Shown here: piece by piece, positions 1 through 7,613 of the stretch
Layout: every line of letters begins with the position of its first letter
How positions within the stretch are numbered: the first letter of the stretch is position 1
Source of the DNA: Candidatus Brevundimonas colombiensis
GTDB lineage: Bacteria > Pseudomonadota > Alphaproteobacteria > Caulobacterales > Caulobacteraceae
DNA: 64,000 nucleotides
NCBI GenBank assembly: GCA_029202665.1
Contig: CP119326.1
Location: 3,162,001-3,226,000, forward strand
Reading direction: 5' to 3'
Made by a program: the position numbers and the translations under genes
The notes under the pieces: generated by a model
What the model was told of the DNA's origin: nothing
What the model saw: the letters and a program-made list of their open reading frames with translations, nothing else
Database searches by the model: none

Positions 1-2
1 CA

Positions 3-860
3 GAAACCAAGAAGCTGGGCGACACCTCGCTGTGGATCGGCGTGGCCAAGCGCGACGTGCGGTTTCGTCTCTATGCCGAGACCCATAACGTCGCCACCCG
101 CGCCGAGGGCGAGGCCTTGCTGGCCTCCATTCTGGCCGATCACAGGAAGCGCGGTGACCGCGTTCTGGTCGGGCTGGACTTCAACCTCGGCTATCCCGTC
201 GGCACGGCGGCGCGACTGAAGCTGGAGGGCGCGCCCTGGCAGGCGATGTGGAAATTCATCGCCGCCAACATCGTGGACAAGGCCGACAACACCAATAACC
301 GCTATCAGGTGGCGGCCAAGATGAACCGGCTGATGACCGACGAGGCCTGGCCCTTATGGGGCGCCCCGGCCAAACAGGCGCAGCGCTGGCTGACCACGAC
401 CAAGCCGCCGGCTGGATCTGGCGCCGACATCCCCGAGTTCCGCGTCACCGAGGACGCGGTTCGCAAGGGCCGGCTTCAGCCCAAGAGCGTCTGGCAGATG
501 CATGGCGCGGGCGCCGTCGGCGGCCAGACCCTGGTCGGAATCCCGGCCGTGCGTCGCCTGTTGGAAAGCCTGGGGCCGTCCGGCGCCGTCTGGCCGTTCG
601 GCACGGGATGGCGTGAATTGACGCCCGAAGACGTGGAGCCGCTGTCCGCCCTGTTGGTGGAGGTATGGCCCTCCATGTTCGAAACCAAGCTGGAGCCCGG
701 CGAATTCAAGGACCAGGCCCAGGTCCGCACCACCGCCGAGGCCCTGGCCCGCATGGACGACGCGGGCGATCTGGCCAAGGCTTTCGGCCCGCCCAAGACC
801 GCAACTCCCGAACTGATCGCCCAGGTCGAGCAGGAAGAAGGCTGGATTCTCGGCGCCTGA
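3..860 (+). CDS. Conserved protein of unknown function (5' end outside window)
   Basis: The frame is open to the left edge, so the gene begins upstream. The GTG at 42 is internal: residues before it (LGDTSLWIG) read as normal protein. About 285 residues are visible. Motifs include GLDFNLGYP near the visible N-terminus and a DNTNNRY stretch. Alternating hydrophobic strands with early acidic residues suggest an RNase H-like fold, which is an inference. From memory, such proteins are sometimes labelled 'cobalamin biosynthesis protein CbiG' in alphaproteobacteria, but I see no CbiG features and do not adopt that name. It is convergent with recN with a 9-base gap and no visible terminator. Function unknown. 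Confidence 0.75.
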   Translation, partial: ETKKLGDTSLWIGVAKRDVRFRLYAETHNVATRAEGEALLASILADHRKRGDRVLVGLDFNLGYPVGTAARLKLEGAPWQAMWKFIAANIVDKADNTNNRYQVAAKMNRLMTDEAWPLWGAPAKQAQRWLTTTKPPAGSGADIPEFRVTEDAVRKGRLQPKSVWQMHGAGAVGGQTLVGIPAVRRLLESLGPSGAVWPFGTGWRELTPEDVEPLSALLVEVWPSMFETKLEPGEFKDQAQVRTTAEALARMDDAGDLAKAFGPPKTATPELIAQVEQEEGWILGA

Positions 861-869
861 GCCCGGCGA

Positions 870-2579
870 TCAGCCGATCAGGGCCCGCGCCGCCGCGCGC
901 GCTTCGTCGGTGATGGCGGCGCCGGACAGCATCCGGGCGATCTCTTCGCGACGGTGATGGTCGTCCAGGGCGACGACGGTGGTGGTGGTCATGACGCCGT
1001 TTTCGGAGGGCGCGTCGGCCTTCTTGACCTTCCAATGGGCGTGGCCGCGCGCGGCGACCTGGGGGCTGTGGGTCACGACCAGAACCTGGCCGCCGTTCGA
1101 CAGCCGCTTCAGGCGTGATCCGACGGCCTCGGCCACCGCCCCGCCCACGCCCTGATCGACCTCATCGAAGATCATCACCGGCTGGCGCACGTCCTCGCGG
1201 CTGGCCAGGGCCGCCTTCATGGCCAGGGCGAAGCGGGCCAGCTCGCCGCCCGAGGCGATGGCGTCCAACGGGCCGAAGTCGGTTCCGGCGTTGGTGGCGA
1301 TCTGGAAACGCACGGTCTCCAGCCCCTCCGGTCCGCGCCGCCCCTCGATTCGCTCCAGCGCCACCCGGAACCTGGCCCGCTCCAGCTTCAGCGGCGTCAG
1401 TTCGCCCATGACGGCGGCGGTCAGCCGATCGGCCGCCGCCTCGCGCGCCGAGGTCAGGAACTCTGCGGCCAGATCATAGGCTTGGGCCGCTTGCGCCGCC
1501 TCGCGCCCCGCATTGGTGAGCGCCTCCTCGCCGTCTTCGATGAGGCGCAATTGTTCGCGCAGACGAATACGCAGGCTCGGCAGGGCGTCGACGCTGGTGT
1601 TCAGCTTTCGCGCCGTCGCGCGCAGGGCGAACAGCCGCTCCTCCGCCTTGTCCAACCGACCCGGCTCATAGTCGAAGGCGTCGGCGGCGGCGTCCACAGC
1701 GGCGATGGCCTCGGCCGCCTCGACCATGGTGCGATCGATGGCCTCGACGGCAGCGGACAGTTTCAGAACGACCGGATGATCGCCCTCGGCCCCCGCCTGC
1801 CCGGCCCGCTGCCGCGCGTGCTCGACGGCGCGCAGGGCCGACCCCAGCTTCTGGCTCAACTTGTCGCCGCCCAACTGGGTGCGCGCATCGGCCAGGTCGG
1901 CGATGGCTTTTTCCGCCGCGCCGAGAAGCGCCCGTTCGCCCGCCAGTTCCGTCTCCTCGTCGGCGCGCGGGTCCAGGGCGTCCAGTTCGGCCAGGTTCAG
2001 GCTGATTTCCTCCAGACGCGCGGCGGCGTCGGCGGCCTGGGCCTTCAACTCGGCCAGTTTCGCCTCTGCGGCCTTCAGCTTGTTCGAGGCGGCGGCCACC
2101 GCCGACAGCTGCGGCTGCAGACCGCCATAGGCGTCCAGCGCCCCGCGATGGGTGCGCCAGCCCAGCAGGCCCACCGTCTCGTGCTGGCCATGAACCTCGA
2201 CCAGGGCGGCGCCGATCTCACGCAGGACCGTCACCCCGGCAGGCTGATCGTTGACATAGGCGCGGCTGCGGCCGTCCGCGCCCAACACCCGGCGCAGAAT
2301 CAGATCCTCGCCCGGCTGGATGTCGAATCCCTTTTCGGCGATCAGGGCCAGCAGATCGGGATCGTCGGGCGCGGAAAACACCGCCGTCGCCACCGCCTGT
2401 CTGGCCCCGTGACGCACCAGTCCAGCATCGCCCCGTCCACCCAGCGCCAGGCCCAGGGCGTCCAGAATGATCGACTTGCCCGCCCCCGTCTCGCCGGTCA
2501 GCACGGTCAGGCCCGACGCGACGTCGAGATCCAGCGCGTCCACCAGGACGACGTCGCGAATGGACAGGGCGGTCAGCAT
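870..2579 (-). CDS. recN: DNA repair protein RecN
   Basis: SMC-like ATPase used in double-strand break repair. At 569 residues it matches the usual family length. The N-terminus starts with MLTALSIRDVVLVDAL and has Walker A GETGAGKSI near residue 30. The middle is a long Ala/Glu/Leu-rich coiled coil. The C-terminal half has the signature ASGGELARFALAMK, Walker B VMIFDEVDQGVGG and the VTHSPQVAARG motif. It lies 89 bases downstream of bamD on the same strand, so the two are probably cotranscribed, an arrangement seen in other alphaproteobacteria. No LexA-type box was identified by eye. Confidence 0.97.
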   Translation of the reverse strand: MLTALSIRDVVLVDALDLDVASGLTVLTGETGAGKSIILDALGLALGGRGDAGLVRHGARQAVATAVFSAPDDPDLLALIAEKGFDIQPGEDLILRRVLGADGRSRAYVNDQPAGVTVLREIGAALVEVHGQHETVGLLGWRTHRGALDAYGGLQPQLSAVAAASNKLKAAEAKLAELKAQAADAAARLEEISLNLAELDALDPRADEETELAGERALLGAAEKAIADLADARTQLGGDKLSQKLGSALRAVEHARQRAGQAGAEGDHPVVLKLSAAVEAIDRTMVEAAEAIAAVDAAADAFDYEPGRLDKAEERLFALRATARKLNTSVDALPSLRIRLREQLRLIEDGEEALTNAGREAAQAAQAYDLAAEFLTSAREAAADRLTAAVMGELTPLKLERARFRVALERIEGRRGPEGLETVRFQIATNAGTDFGPLDAIASGGELARFALAMKAALASREDVRQPVMIFDEVDQGVGGAVAEAVGSRLKRLSNGGQVLVVTHSPQVAARGHAHWKVKKADAPSENGVMTTTTVVALDDHHRREEIARMLSGAAITDEARAAARALIG

Positions 2580-2668
2580 GGGCGCACGCGATTCGACATC
2601 GCCGTCATTCTAACCCGGCCCGCTCAGGAACAAATCAGGAATTGCGGCCCCGATGCGCGACGAAGCCC

Positions 2669-3523
2669 TCAGCCCGGGATGAGGCGCTTCAGCCAGCTCT
2701 CTCGCTTGGCCTCGGGCGCCTTGTCCGGCGTCTGGCCGTTTTCGGTCAGCAGGGCGTAGGCTTCGGAATACCAGGGGCTGCCGGGATAGTTGTAGCCCAG
2801 GACGGCGCCGTTGCGGGTCGCCTCTTCCTTCAGACCCAACTGCAGGTTGACCTCGACCAGACGATACAGGGCTTCAGGCGTGTGCGACGTGCGCTGATAG
2901 TCGGGATTGGCGATCACGGCCTTGTAGCGGTTCAACGCGGCCAGCGGCTGGTTGGCGCGTTGATAATAACGGCCGATATTCATTTCCTTGCCGGCCAGCT
3001 GGTCGTTGACCATGTCGATCTTGACGGCGGCGTCCGAGGCGTAGGGCGTGCCGGGATAGCGTCGCGCCACGTCCTTCAGACCGGCCAGGGCGGCGGTGGC
3101 GTAGCCCTGGTCGCGCCCCACGTCGGTGATCTGCTCAAAGTTGCAGACCGCCTTCATGTAGAAGGCGTAGGCCGCCGACGGATTGCCGGGGAACAGCTGG
3201 ATGAACCGATCCGCCGCCGCGATGGCGTCGACGTAGTTGTTGTTCTGATAATAGGCGTAGATCTGCATCAGGATCGAGCGACGCGCCCAGTCGGAATAGG
3301 GGTGCTGACGTTCGACTTCCTGGAAATAGTCCACCGCATCGGACCAGCGCCGCTGCTGCAGGCGGTCGTAGCCGGTGTTGTAGAGCGCCTCAACCGGGCG
3401 TTCTTCATAGGCGAGCTTGGGGCGTTTTGTGCCCGAGCAACCGGAAATCGTCACGGCGGCGAGCGCCGCGGCCATCAGCACCATGCCGGAACGGAACTTA
3501 GAAGCGGACAAGGACGACCCCAT
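2669..3523 (-). CDS. bamD: Outer-membrane assembly lipoprotein BamD
   Basis: Periplasmic TPR lipoprotein of the BAM complex, which inserts beta-barrel proteins into the outer membrane. The 284-residue protein has a basic N-terminus, a hydrophobic segment and a lipobox ISGC near residue 29. TPR-type helices follow, including EALYNTGYDRLQQRRWSDAVDYF at about residues 43-65 and the NPSAAYAFYMKAVCNFEQI region. The ATG at 3523 is chosen because it supplies the basic residues of the signal peptide; a later ATG (SGMVLM) would lose them. No strong Shine-Dalgarno is visible. It is divergent from prs and upstream of recN. Confidence 0.95.
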   Translation of the reverse strand: MGSSLSASKFRSGMVLMAAALAAVTISGCSGTKRPKLAYEERPVEALYNTGYDRLQQRRWSDAVDYFQEVERQHPYSDWARRSILMQIYAYYQNNNYVDAIAAADRFIQLFPGNPSAAYAFYMKAVCNFEQITDVGRDQGYATAALAGLKDVARRYPGTPYASDAAVKIDMVNDQLAGKEMNIGRYYQRANQPLAALNRYKAVIANPDYQRTSHTPEALYRLVEVNLQLGLKEEATRNGAVLGYNYPGSPWYSEAYALLTENGQTPDKAPEAKRESWLKRLIPG

Positions 3524-3717
3524 GACGTGTGAAGGACACGGTCATAGGACCGCTTCCCCCGGAAACCAAGGCGGCGATCTCTAGCACCCGCGACCGAGCG
3601 GCGCCATGCCGAGGAAATCTCCGCATGTGACTTGCCCTGCCCGGCACCGCTGGTAAAGAGCGCGCCAACCGACCGCCGTTCATGGGGGGCGGATGACGGC
3701 GAAAGGATGACCGGCCG

Positions 3718-4653
3718 ATGAAGCTGCTCTCTGGCAACTCCAACCGCGCACTGTCCCAGGCGATCGCCAACCACCTGGATGCGCCCCTGACCAAGGCCCA
3801 GGTCAAGCGGTTCGCCGATAATGAGGTCTTCGCCGTCATTGAGGAGAATGTGCGGGGCGAAGACGTCTTCATCCTGCAATCCACCTCCTACCCGGCCAAC
3901 GATAACCTGATGGAGCTGCTGATCATCACAGACGCCCTGGTGCGGGCCTCGGCGAGGCGGATCACGGCCGTCATGCCCTATTTCGGCTATGCCCGTCAGG
4001 ATCGGAAGACCGGCGGCCGCACCCCGATCTCGGCCAAGCTGGTCGCCAATCTGATCACCCGCGCCGGCGCCGACCGGGTGCTGACCATGGATCTGCACGC
4101 GGGCCAGATTCAGGGCTTCTTCGACATTCCGACCGACAATCTGGTCGCCACGCCGGTTCTGGCCCAGGACATCAAGGATAATTATCCGCGCGGCGACGAC
4201 CTGATGATCGTCTCGCCGGACGTCGGCGGCGTGGTGCGCGCCCGTTCGCTGGCCAGCCGCCTGAACACCGACCTCGCCATCGTCGACAAACGCCGTCCCA
4301 AGGCGGGCGAAAGCGAAGTCATGAACATCATCGGCGACGTCGAAGGCCGCCGATGTATCCTGTTCGACGACATCGTCGATTCGGGCGGCACCCTGGTCAA
4401 CGCCGCCAAGGCCCTGATCGACCAGGGCGCGACCGAGGTCTCGGCCTATATCAGTCACGGCGTCCTGTCCGGTCCCGCCGTGCAGCGCATCACCGACGGC
4501 CCCCTGAAAGAGCTGGTGATCACGGATTCCATCGAACAACCCCACGAAGTTTTGAACTGCTCGAAAATCCGCAAGGTTTCAGTGGCTCCGCTGATTGGTG
4601 AAGCTATCCGACGGATCGCCAACGAGGAATCGGTCTCCAAGCTGTTCGATTAA
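3718..4653 (+). CDS. prs: Ribose-phosphate pyrophosphokinase
   Basis: Makes PRPP from ribose 5-phosphate and ATP for nucleotide, histidine and tryptophan synthesis. The protein has 311 residues, typical for class I enzymes. Recognisable motifs are KLLSGNSNRALSQAIA at the N-terminus, FADNEVFAVIEENVRG, the flexible-loop region YARQDRKTGGRTPI, the metal-site sequence DLHAGQIQGFF, and the PRPP-binding loop LFDDIVDSGGTL. An AAAGGA sequence about 10 bases before the ATG can serve as a ribosome binding site. It is divergent from bamD across a 194-base spacer that must hold both promoters; no confident promoter was picked out there. Confidence 0.98.
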   Translation: MKLLSGNSNRALSQAIANHLDAPLTKAQVKRFADNEVFAVIEENVRGEDVFILQSTSYPANDNLMELLIITDALVRASARRITAVMPYFGYARQDRKTGGRTPISAKLVANLITRAGADRVLTMDLHAGQIQGFFDIPTDNLVATPVLAQDIKDNYPRGDDLMIVSPDVGGVVRARSLASRLNTDLAIVDKRRPKAGESEVMNIIGDVEGRRCILFDDIVDSGGTLVNAAKALIDQGATEVSAYISHGVLSGPAVQRITDGPLKELVITDSIEQPHEVLNCSKIRKVSVAPLIGEAIRRIANEESVSKLFD

Positions 4654-4682
4654 TCCTCGGGTAACCATAAGGAACGCCTTAT

Positions 4683-4707
4683 AAGCGCCCATAGAGTTGG
4701 CGCTTTT
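4683..4707 (+). terminator. Probable intrinsic terminator after prs
   Basis: AAGCGCC and GGCGCTT form a 7-bp stem around a 9-base loop, followed by a short TTTT run (the stem contributes part of it). It lies 30 bases past the prs stop and before the next gene. The loop is long and the T-run short, so termination may be partial. Confidence 0.55.
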
Positions 4708-4736
4708 GCGCGCGTGATCGCCTTGAGGATGTTCCA

Positions 4737-5873
4737 ATGAAATCGGCCCCCCTGCGCCGCGGCGTCTCCGCCGTCGCCATCGTCGCCGCAATGATACTCG
4801 CCAGCTGCGAGAGCGGACCCTCCAAGGCTGAGCTGGAGGCGCAACGTCTCGCAGCCGAACTGGCCGCCCGCCAGCCTCCGCCCATTTCGCTGAATCAGGG
4901 CGTGGCCGAGGCCGCCTCCATCTACGTCGCCTTCCTGCGCGAGGCCCGCACCATCCAGCCGGGCGGATTCCCTGATGCGGAATCGATCCAGGCGGCGATC
5001 CGCAAGGGCGCCTCGTATGACGCAGAACAACTGTCGCGCGGCCTGATCGCCTATGGCGCGATCATCGCCATGCAGTCGCCCGAGTTCGTGGCCGGCGTGC
5101 GCCAGTACGCCATCGACCCGGCCCAACGTCAGCAGATTGTGGCCCAGATCGTCGCCGATCCGGCCTATGCCGCCACCCTGCCCGGCGCCGACGCCGCCGC
5201 CGGCCTGATCGCCAGCACCATCGGCAAGGATTCCGTGGCCATGCGCGCCATCGCCGAGGGCATCGAGCAGGACGCCTATACGATCCAGGGCCGCAGCGAT
5301 CCGCGCCGCCGCTGGGCCACGACCCCCATCGCCAACCGCGAGGTTCGGTTGGAGGGCGCCAAACACCTGTCCGAGGTCAATATGCTGCCCTCGGCCGAGG
5401 AGTCGGCTCAGCTGTTCGCCGCCGGCAACAGCGGGACCGGACTGGCGCTGGAGCCTTCACGAAAGGGTCCGCCCTACACCCCCGCCGTCGTGCGTTCGCT
5501 GGCCATTGCGGCCCTGGGCGCCCTGGGCGCGGGCGGCGACGAAGCCCGGGTCAACACCGAAGCCTTGACGCACGAGCCGAACAGCGAGTTCTGCCTGAAT
5601 ATGTCGAAGCTGATGCTGTTCCAGTGCCTGGCCGCCTCGCGCCCCAGCTATGAGGACATCTTCTGCCTGGGTCGTCATGTGACGCGCGATCTGGCCACCT
5701 GCACCACCGAGGCCACGCAGATCACCACCATCATCGTCGGCGATCCGCAGGAAACCGGCGCCCCGGCCCGCACGCCCGTCGCGACGGCAACCCCGGCCCA
5801 GACGGCCGCCCCGGCCGCGACGCCCGCCGTCGTCACCACCCAATCGCTGAACACAGGCCCGACCACCCGCTAG
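4737..5873 (+). CDS. Conserved lipoprotein of unknown function
   Basis: A 378-residue protein with a signal peptide and lipobox (ILASC, acylated Cys about residue 24). A short charged helix (AELEAQRLAAELAARQ) follows. The mature part is mostly helical, with repeated Ala/Gln-rich segments around AQRQQIVAQIVADPAYAATLPGADAA. Four cysteines between about residues 285 and 325 (FCLNMSKLMLFQC, FCLGRH, TC) may form disulfides. The last 50 residues are a low-complexity Pro/Ala/Thr tail. I recognise no characterised family; similar proteins probably occur in related Caulobacterales. It is flanked by the prs terminator and a strong terminator, so it is likely a single-gene unit. Confidence 0.85.
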   Translation: MKSAPLRRGVSAVAIVAAMILASCESGPSKAELEAQRLAAELAARQPPPISLNQGVAEAASIYVAFLREARTIQPGGFPDAESIQAAIRKGASYDAEQLSRGLIAYGAIIAMQSPEFVAGVRQYAIDPAQRQQIVAQIVADPAYAATLPGADAAAGLIASTIGKDSVAMRAIAEGIEQDAYTIQGRSDPRRRWATTPIANREVRLEGAKHLSEVNMLPSAEESAQLFAAGNSGTGLALEPSRKGPPYTPAVVRSLAIAALGALGAGGDEARVNTEALTHEPNSEFCLNMSKLMLFQCLAASRPSYEDIFCLGRHVTRDLATCTTEATQITTIIVGDPQETGAPARTPVATATPAQTAAPAATPAVVTTQSLNTGPTTR

Positions 5874-5893
5874 GCCTCCACTCCAGAATGACG

Positions 5894-5930
5894 AAAGGCC
5901 CGCCCCGAGCGATCGGGGCGGGCCTTTTTT
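5894..5930. terminator. Strong bidirectional intrinsic terminator
   Basis: A near-perfect 14-bp G+C-rich stem (arms 5894-5907 and 5914-5927) with a 6-base loop ends in a run of six T on the plus strand and a matching A-run on the other side. It sits between the convergent lipoprotein gene and the small gene downstream of aceA, and can terminate both. Confidence 0.92.
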
Positions 5931-5943
5931 CTTGAGCGACGGC

Positions 5944-6153
5944 CTATTCGTAGCCGTGGGCCGCCTCGTTGATCACCTGGGACGGCATGGACGAGAAGTC
6001 CACGGCGACGGGGGCGGCGGTCTTGGCCTGATAGGTGCGCAGCACGTGCGTCAGGCGACGGCGCACTTCACGCTCGGCCTCACTCTCTGAATCCAGCGCC
6101 AGGGGCGCCAGACAGAAGTCGATGATGGCCTCGGTACGGGTCAGCGGTTCCAT
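5944..6153 (-). CDS. Small protein cotranscribed with isocitrate lyase
   Basis: A 69-residue protein that begins 17 bases after the aceA stop, behind a good AGGAAAGGAA ribosome binding sequence. It is therefore almost certainly in the aceA transcript. The sequence is soluble and charged (SESEAEREVRRRLTHVLRTYQAK, about residues 22-44, predicted helix) with a single Cys near residue 14 and a C-terminal tail ending AAHGYE. There is no membrane segment or signal peptide. I do not recognise a family. Position suggests a role linked to glyoxylate-shunt control or isocitrate lyase function, but that is guesswork. Confidence 0.75.
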   Translation of the reverse strand: MEPLTRTEAIIDFCLAPLALDSESEAEREVRRRLTHVLRTYQAKTAAPVAVDFSSMPSQVINEAAHGYE

Positions 6154-6170
6154 TGCGGTTCCTTTCCTGA

Positions 6171-7451
6171 TTAAGCCGCGGTGGTGAACTGGGCGGTCTC
6201 GGTCGAGTCCTTCAGCGCCGTCGTGGAGGACGTGCCGTTGGAAATGACCGTGGCGACCTGGTCGAAATAGCCGGTGCCGACCTCGCGCTGGTGACGGGTG
6301 GCCGTGTAGCCGCGCGCCTCATTGGCGAACTCCCGCTGCTGCAGTTCCGAATAGGCCGCCATGCCGTTGTCGCGATAGCCGTCCGCCAGCTCGAACATCG
6401 AGTTGTTCAGGGCGTGGAAGCCGGCCAGGGTCACGAACTGGAACTTGTAGCCCATGGCCCCCAGCTCGCGCTGGAATTTAGCGATAGTGGCCTTGTCCAG
6501 CTTGGCTTCCCAATTGAACGACGGCGAGCAGTTATAGGCCATCAGCTTGCCCGGATGCTTCTTCTGGATCGCTTCGGCGAACTTCTTGGCGTCGTCCAGA
6601 TCGGGGTGGCTGGTCTCCCACCACAAGAGGTCGGCGATGTTGGCGTAGGACAGGCCGCGCGCAATGCAGTGGTCCAGGCCCGTGCCTTCCTTCAGGCGGA
6701 AGAAGCCCTCGGGGGTGCGGTTCTCGCGGTCGATGAAGGGCTGGTCGCGCTCGTCGATATCCGAGGTGATCAGCTGGGCCGATTCGGCGTCGGTGCGGGC
6801 GACCGTGATTGTCGGCGTGCCCATGACGTCGGCGGCCAAGCGCGCGGCGACCAGATTGCGCTCATGCGCCTGGGTCGGGATCAGGACCTTGCCGCCCAGG
6901 TGTCCGCACTTCTTCTCCGACGCCAACTGGTCCTCGAAGTGAACGCCCGCCGCGCCCGCCTCGATGAAGGCCTTCATGATCTCGAAACTGTTCAGCGGCC
7001 CGCCGAAGCCCGCCTCTGCGTCGGCGACGATGGGCGCGAACCAGTCGCGCTTGGTGCCGCCCTCGGCGTGCTCGATCTGGTCGGCGCGTTGCAGGGTGCG
7101 GTTGATGCGGCGGCACAGCTCCGGCGCGGCGTTGGCCGGATACAGCGACTGGTCGGGGTACATGGCGCCCGCCGTGTTGGCGTCCGCCGCGACCTGCCAG
7201 CCCGAAAGATAGATGGCCTTCAGCCCCGCGCGAACCATCTGCATCGCCTGATTGCCCGTGACGGCGCCCAGGGCGTTGATGAAGGGCTCGGTGTGCAGCA
7301 GCTCCCACAGCCGGTTCGCGCCGCGTTCGGCCAGCGTATGGGTGACCGGCACCGAACCGCGCAGGCGCAGGACGTCTTGCGGCGTATAGGGGCGCTCGAT
7401 GCCGTCAAAACGGCCGGCGGGCGAAGGAACCAGGTCGGCGAAGGTGGTCAT
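6171..7451 (-). CDS. aceA: Isocitrate lyase
   Basis: Cleaves isocitrate to succinate and glyoxylate, the first step of the glyoxylate shunt used for growth on acetate or fatty acids. The 426-residue length is typical of the bacterial form. The active-site signature KKCGHLGGKVL is present with the catalytic Cys at about residue 182. The TPB motif SGWQVAADANTAG and the metal/substrate region DAEAGFGG are also intact, as is YNCSPSFNW. No malate synthase gene is in the window. It is divergent from an ScfR-family regulator over about 160 bases that contain repeated GTCAC-type words, so control by that regulator is likely. Confidence 0.98.
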   Translation of the reverse strand: MTTFADLVPSPAGRFDGIERPYTPQDVLRLRGSVPVTHTLAERGANRLWELLHTEPFINALGAVTGNQAMQMVRAGLKAIYLSGWQVAADANTAGAMYPDQSLYPANAAPELCRRINRTLQRADQIEHAEGGTKRDWFAPIVADAEAGFGGPLNSFEIMKAFIEAGAAGVHFEDQLASEKKCGHLGGKVLIPTQAHERNLVAARLAADVMGTPTITVARTDAESAQLITSDIDERDQPFIDRENRTPEGFFRLKEGTGLDHCIARGLSYANIADLLWWETSHPDLDDAKKFAEAIQKKHPGKLMAYNCSPSFNWEAKLDKATIAKFQRELGAMGYKFQFVTLAGFHALNNSMFELADGYRDNGMAAYSELQQREFANEARGYTATRHQREVGTGYFDQVATVISNGTSSTTALKDSTETAQFTTAA

Positions 7452-7514
7452 GATCGAACTCGTCTGTGCGAAGGGCGCGGCCGCAGCCGCCGTCCGGCAG
7501 ACAACACCACGTCA

Positions 7515-7598
7515 AAGTCACGAATGACACCGGCTCAGCGGCAATATAGGAGTCACTTTGTCACATCACGACTTTACATGCACTGTCACATCATGACA
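7515..7598. promoter_or_regulatory. Probable ScfR operator cluster between aceA and its regulator
   Basis: The word TGTCACATCA occurs at 7559-7568 and again at 7584-7593, exactly 25 bases apart. The second copy lies in an inverted repeat, TGTCA-CATCA-TGACA, at 7584-7598. A related inverted repeat, GTCA-CGAA-TGAC, is at 7517-7528, and GTCAC also occurs at 7552-7556. The cluster spans the whole aceA/regulator promoter region. Binding by the adjacent regulator is inferred from position and repetition. Confidence 0.6.
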
Positions 7599-7613
7599 CC
7601 TACCGACATGGAT

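Noticed and set aside
4651..4665. Possible CtrA box (TTAA-N7-TTAA type) at the prs stop
   Set aside because: One mismatch, partly within the prs stop codon, and no regulated promoter obvious; likely chance.
6291..7613. Long open frame continuing upstream of the ScfR regulator, antisense to aceA
   Set aside because: It mirrors aceA, which has full family motifs; the helix-turn-helix protein starts naturally near 7614.
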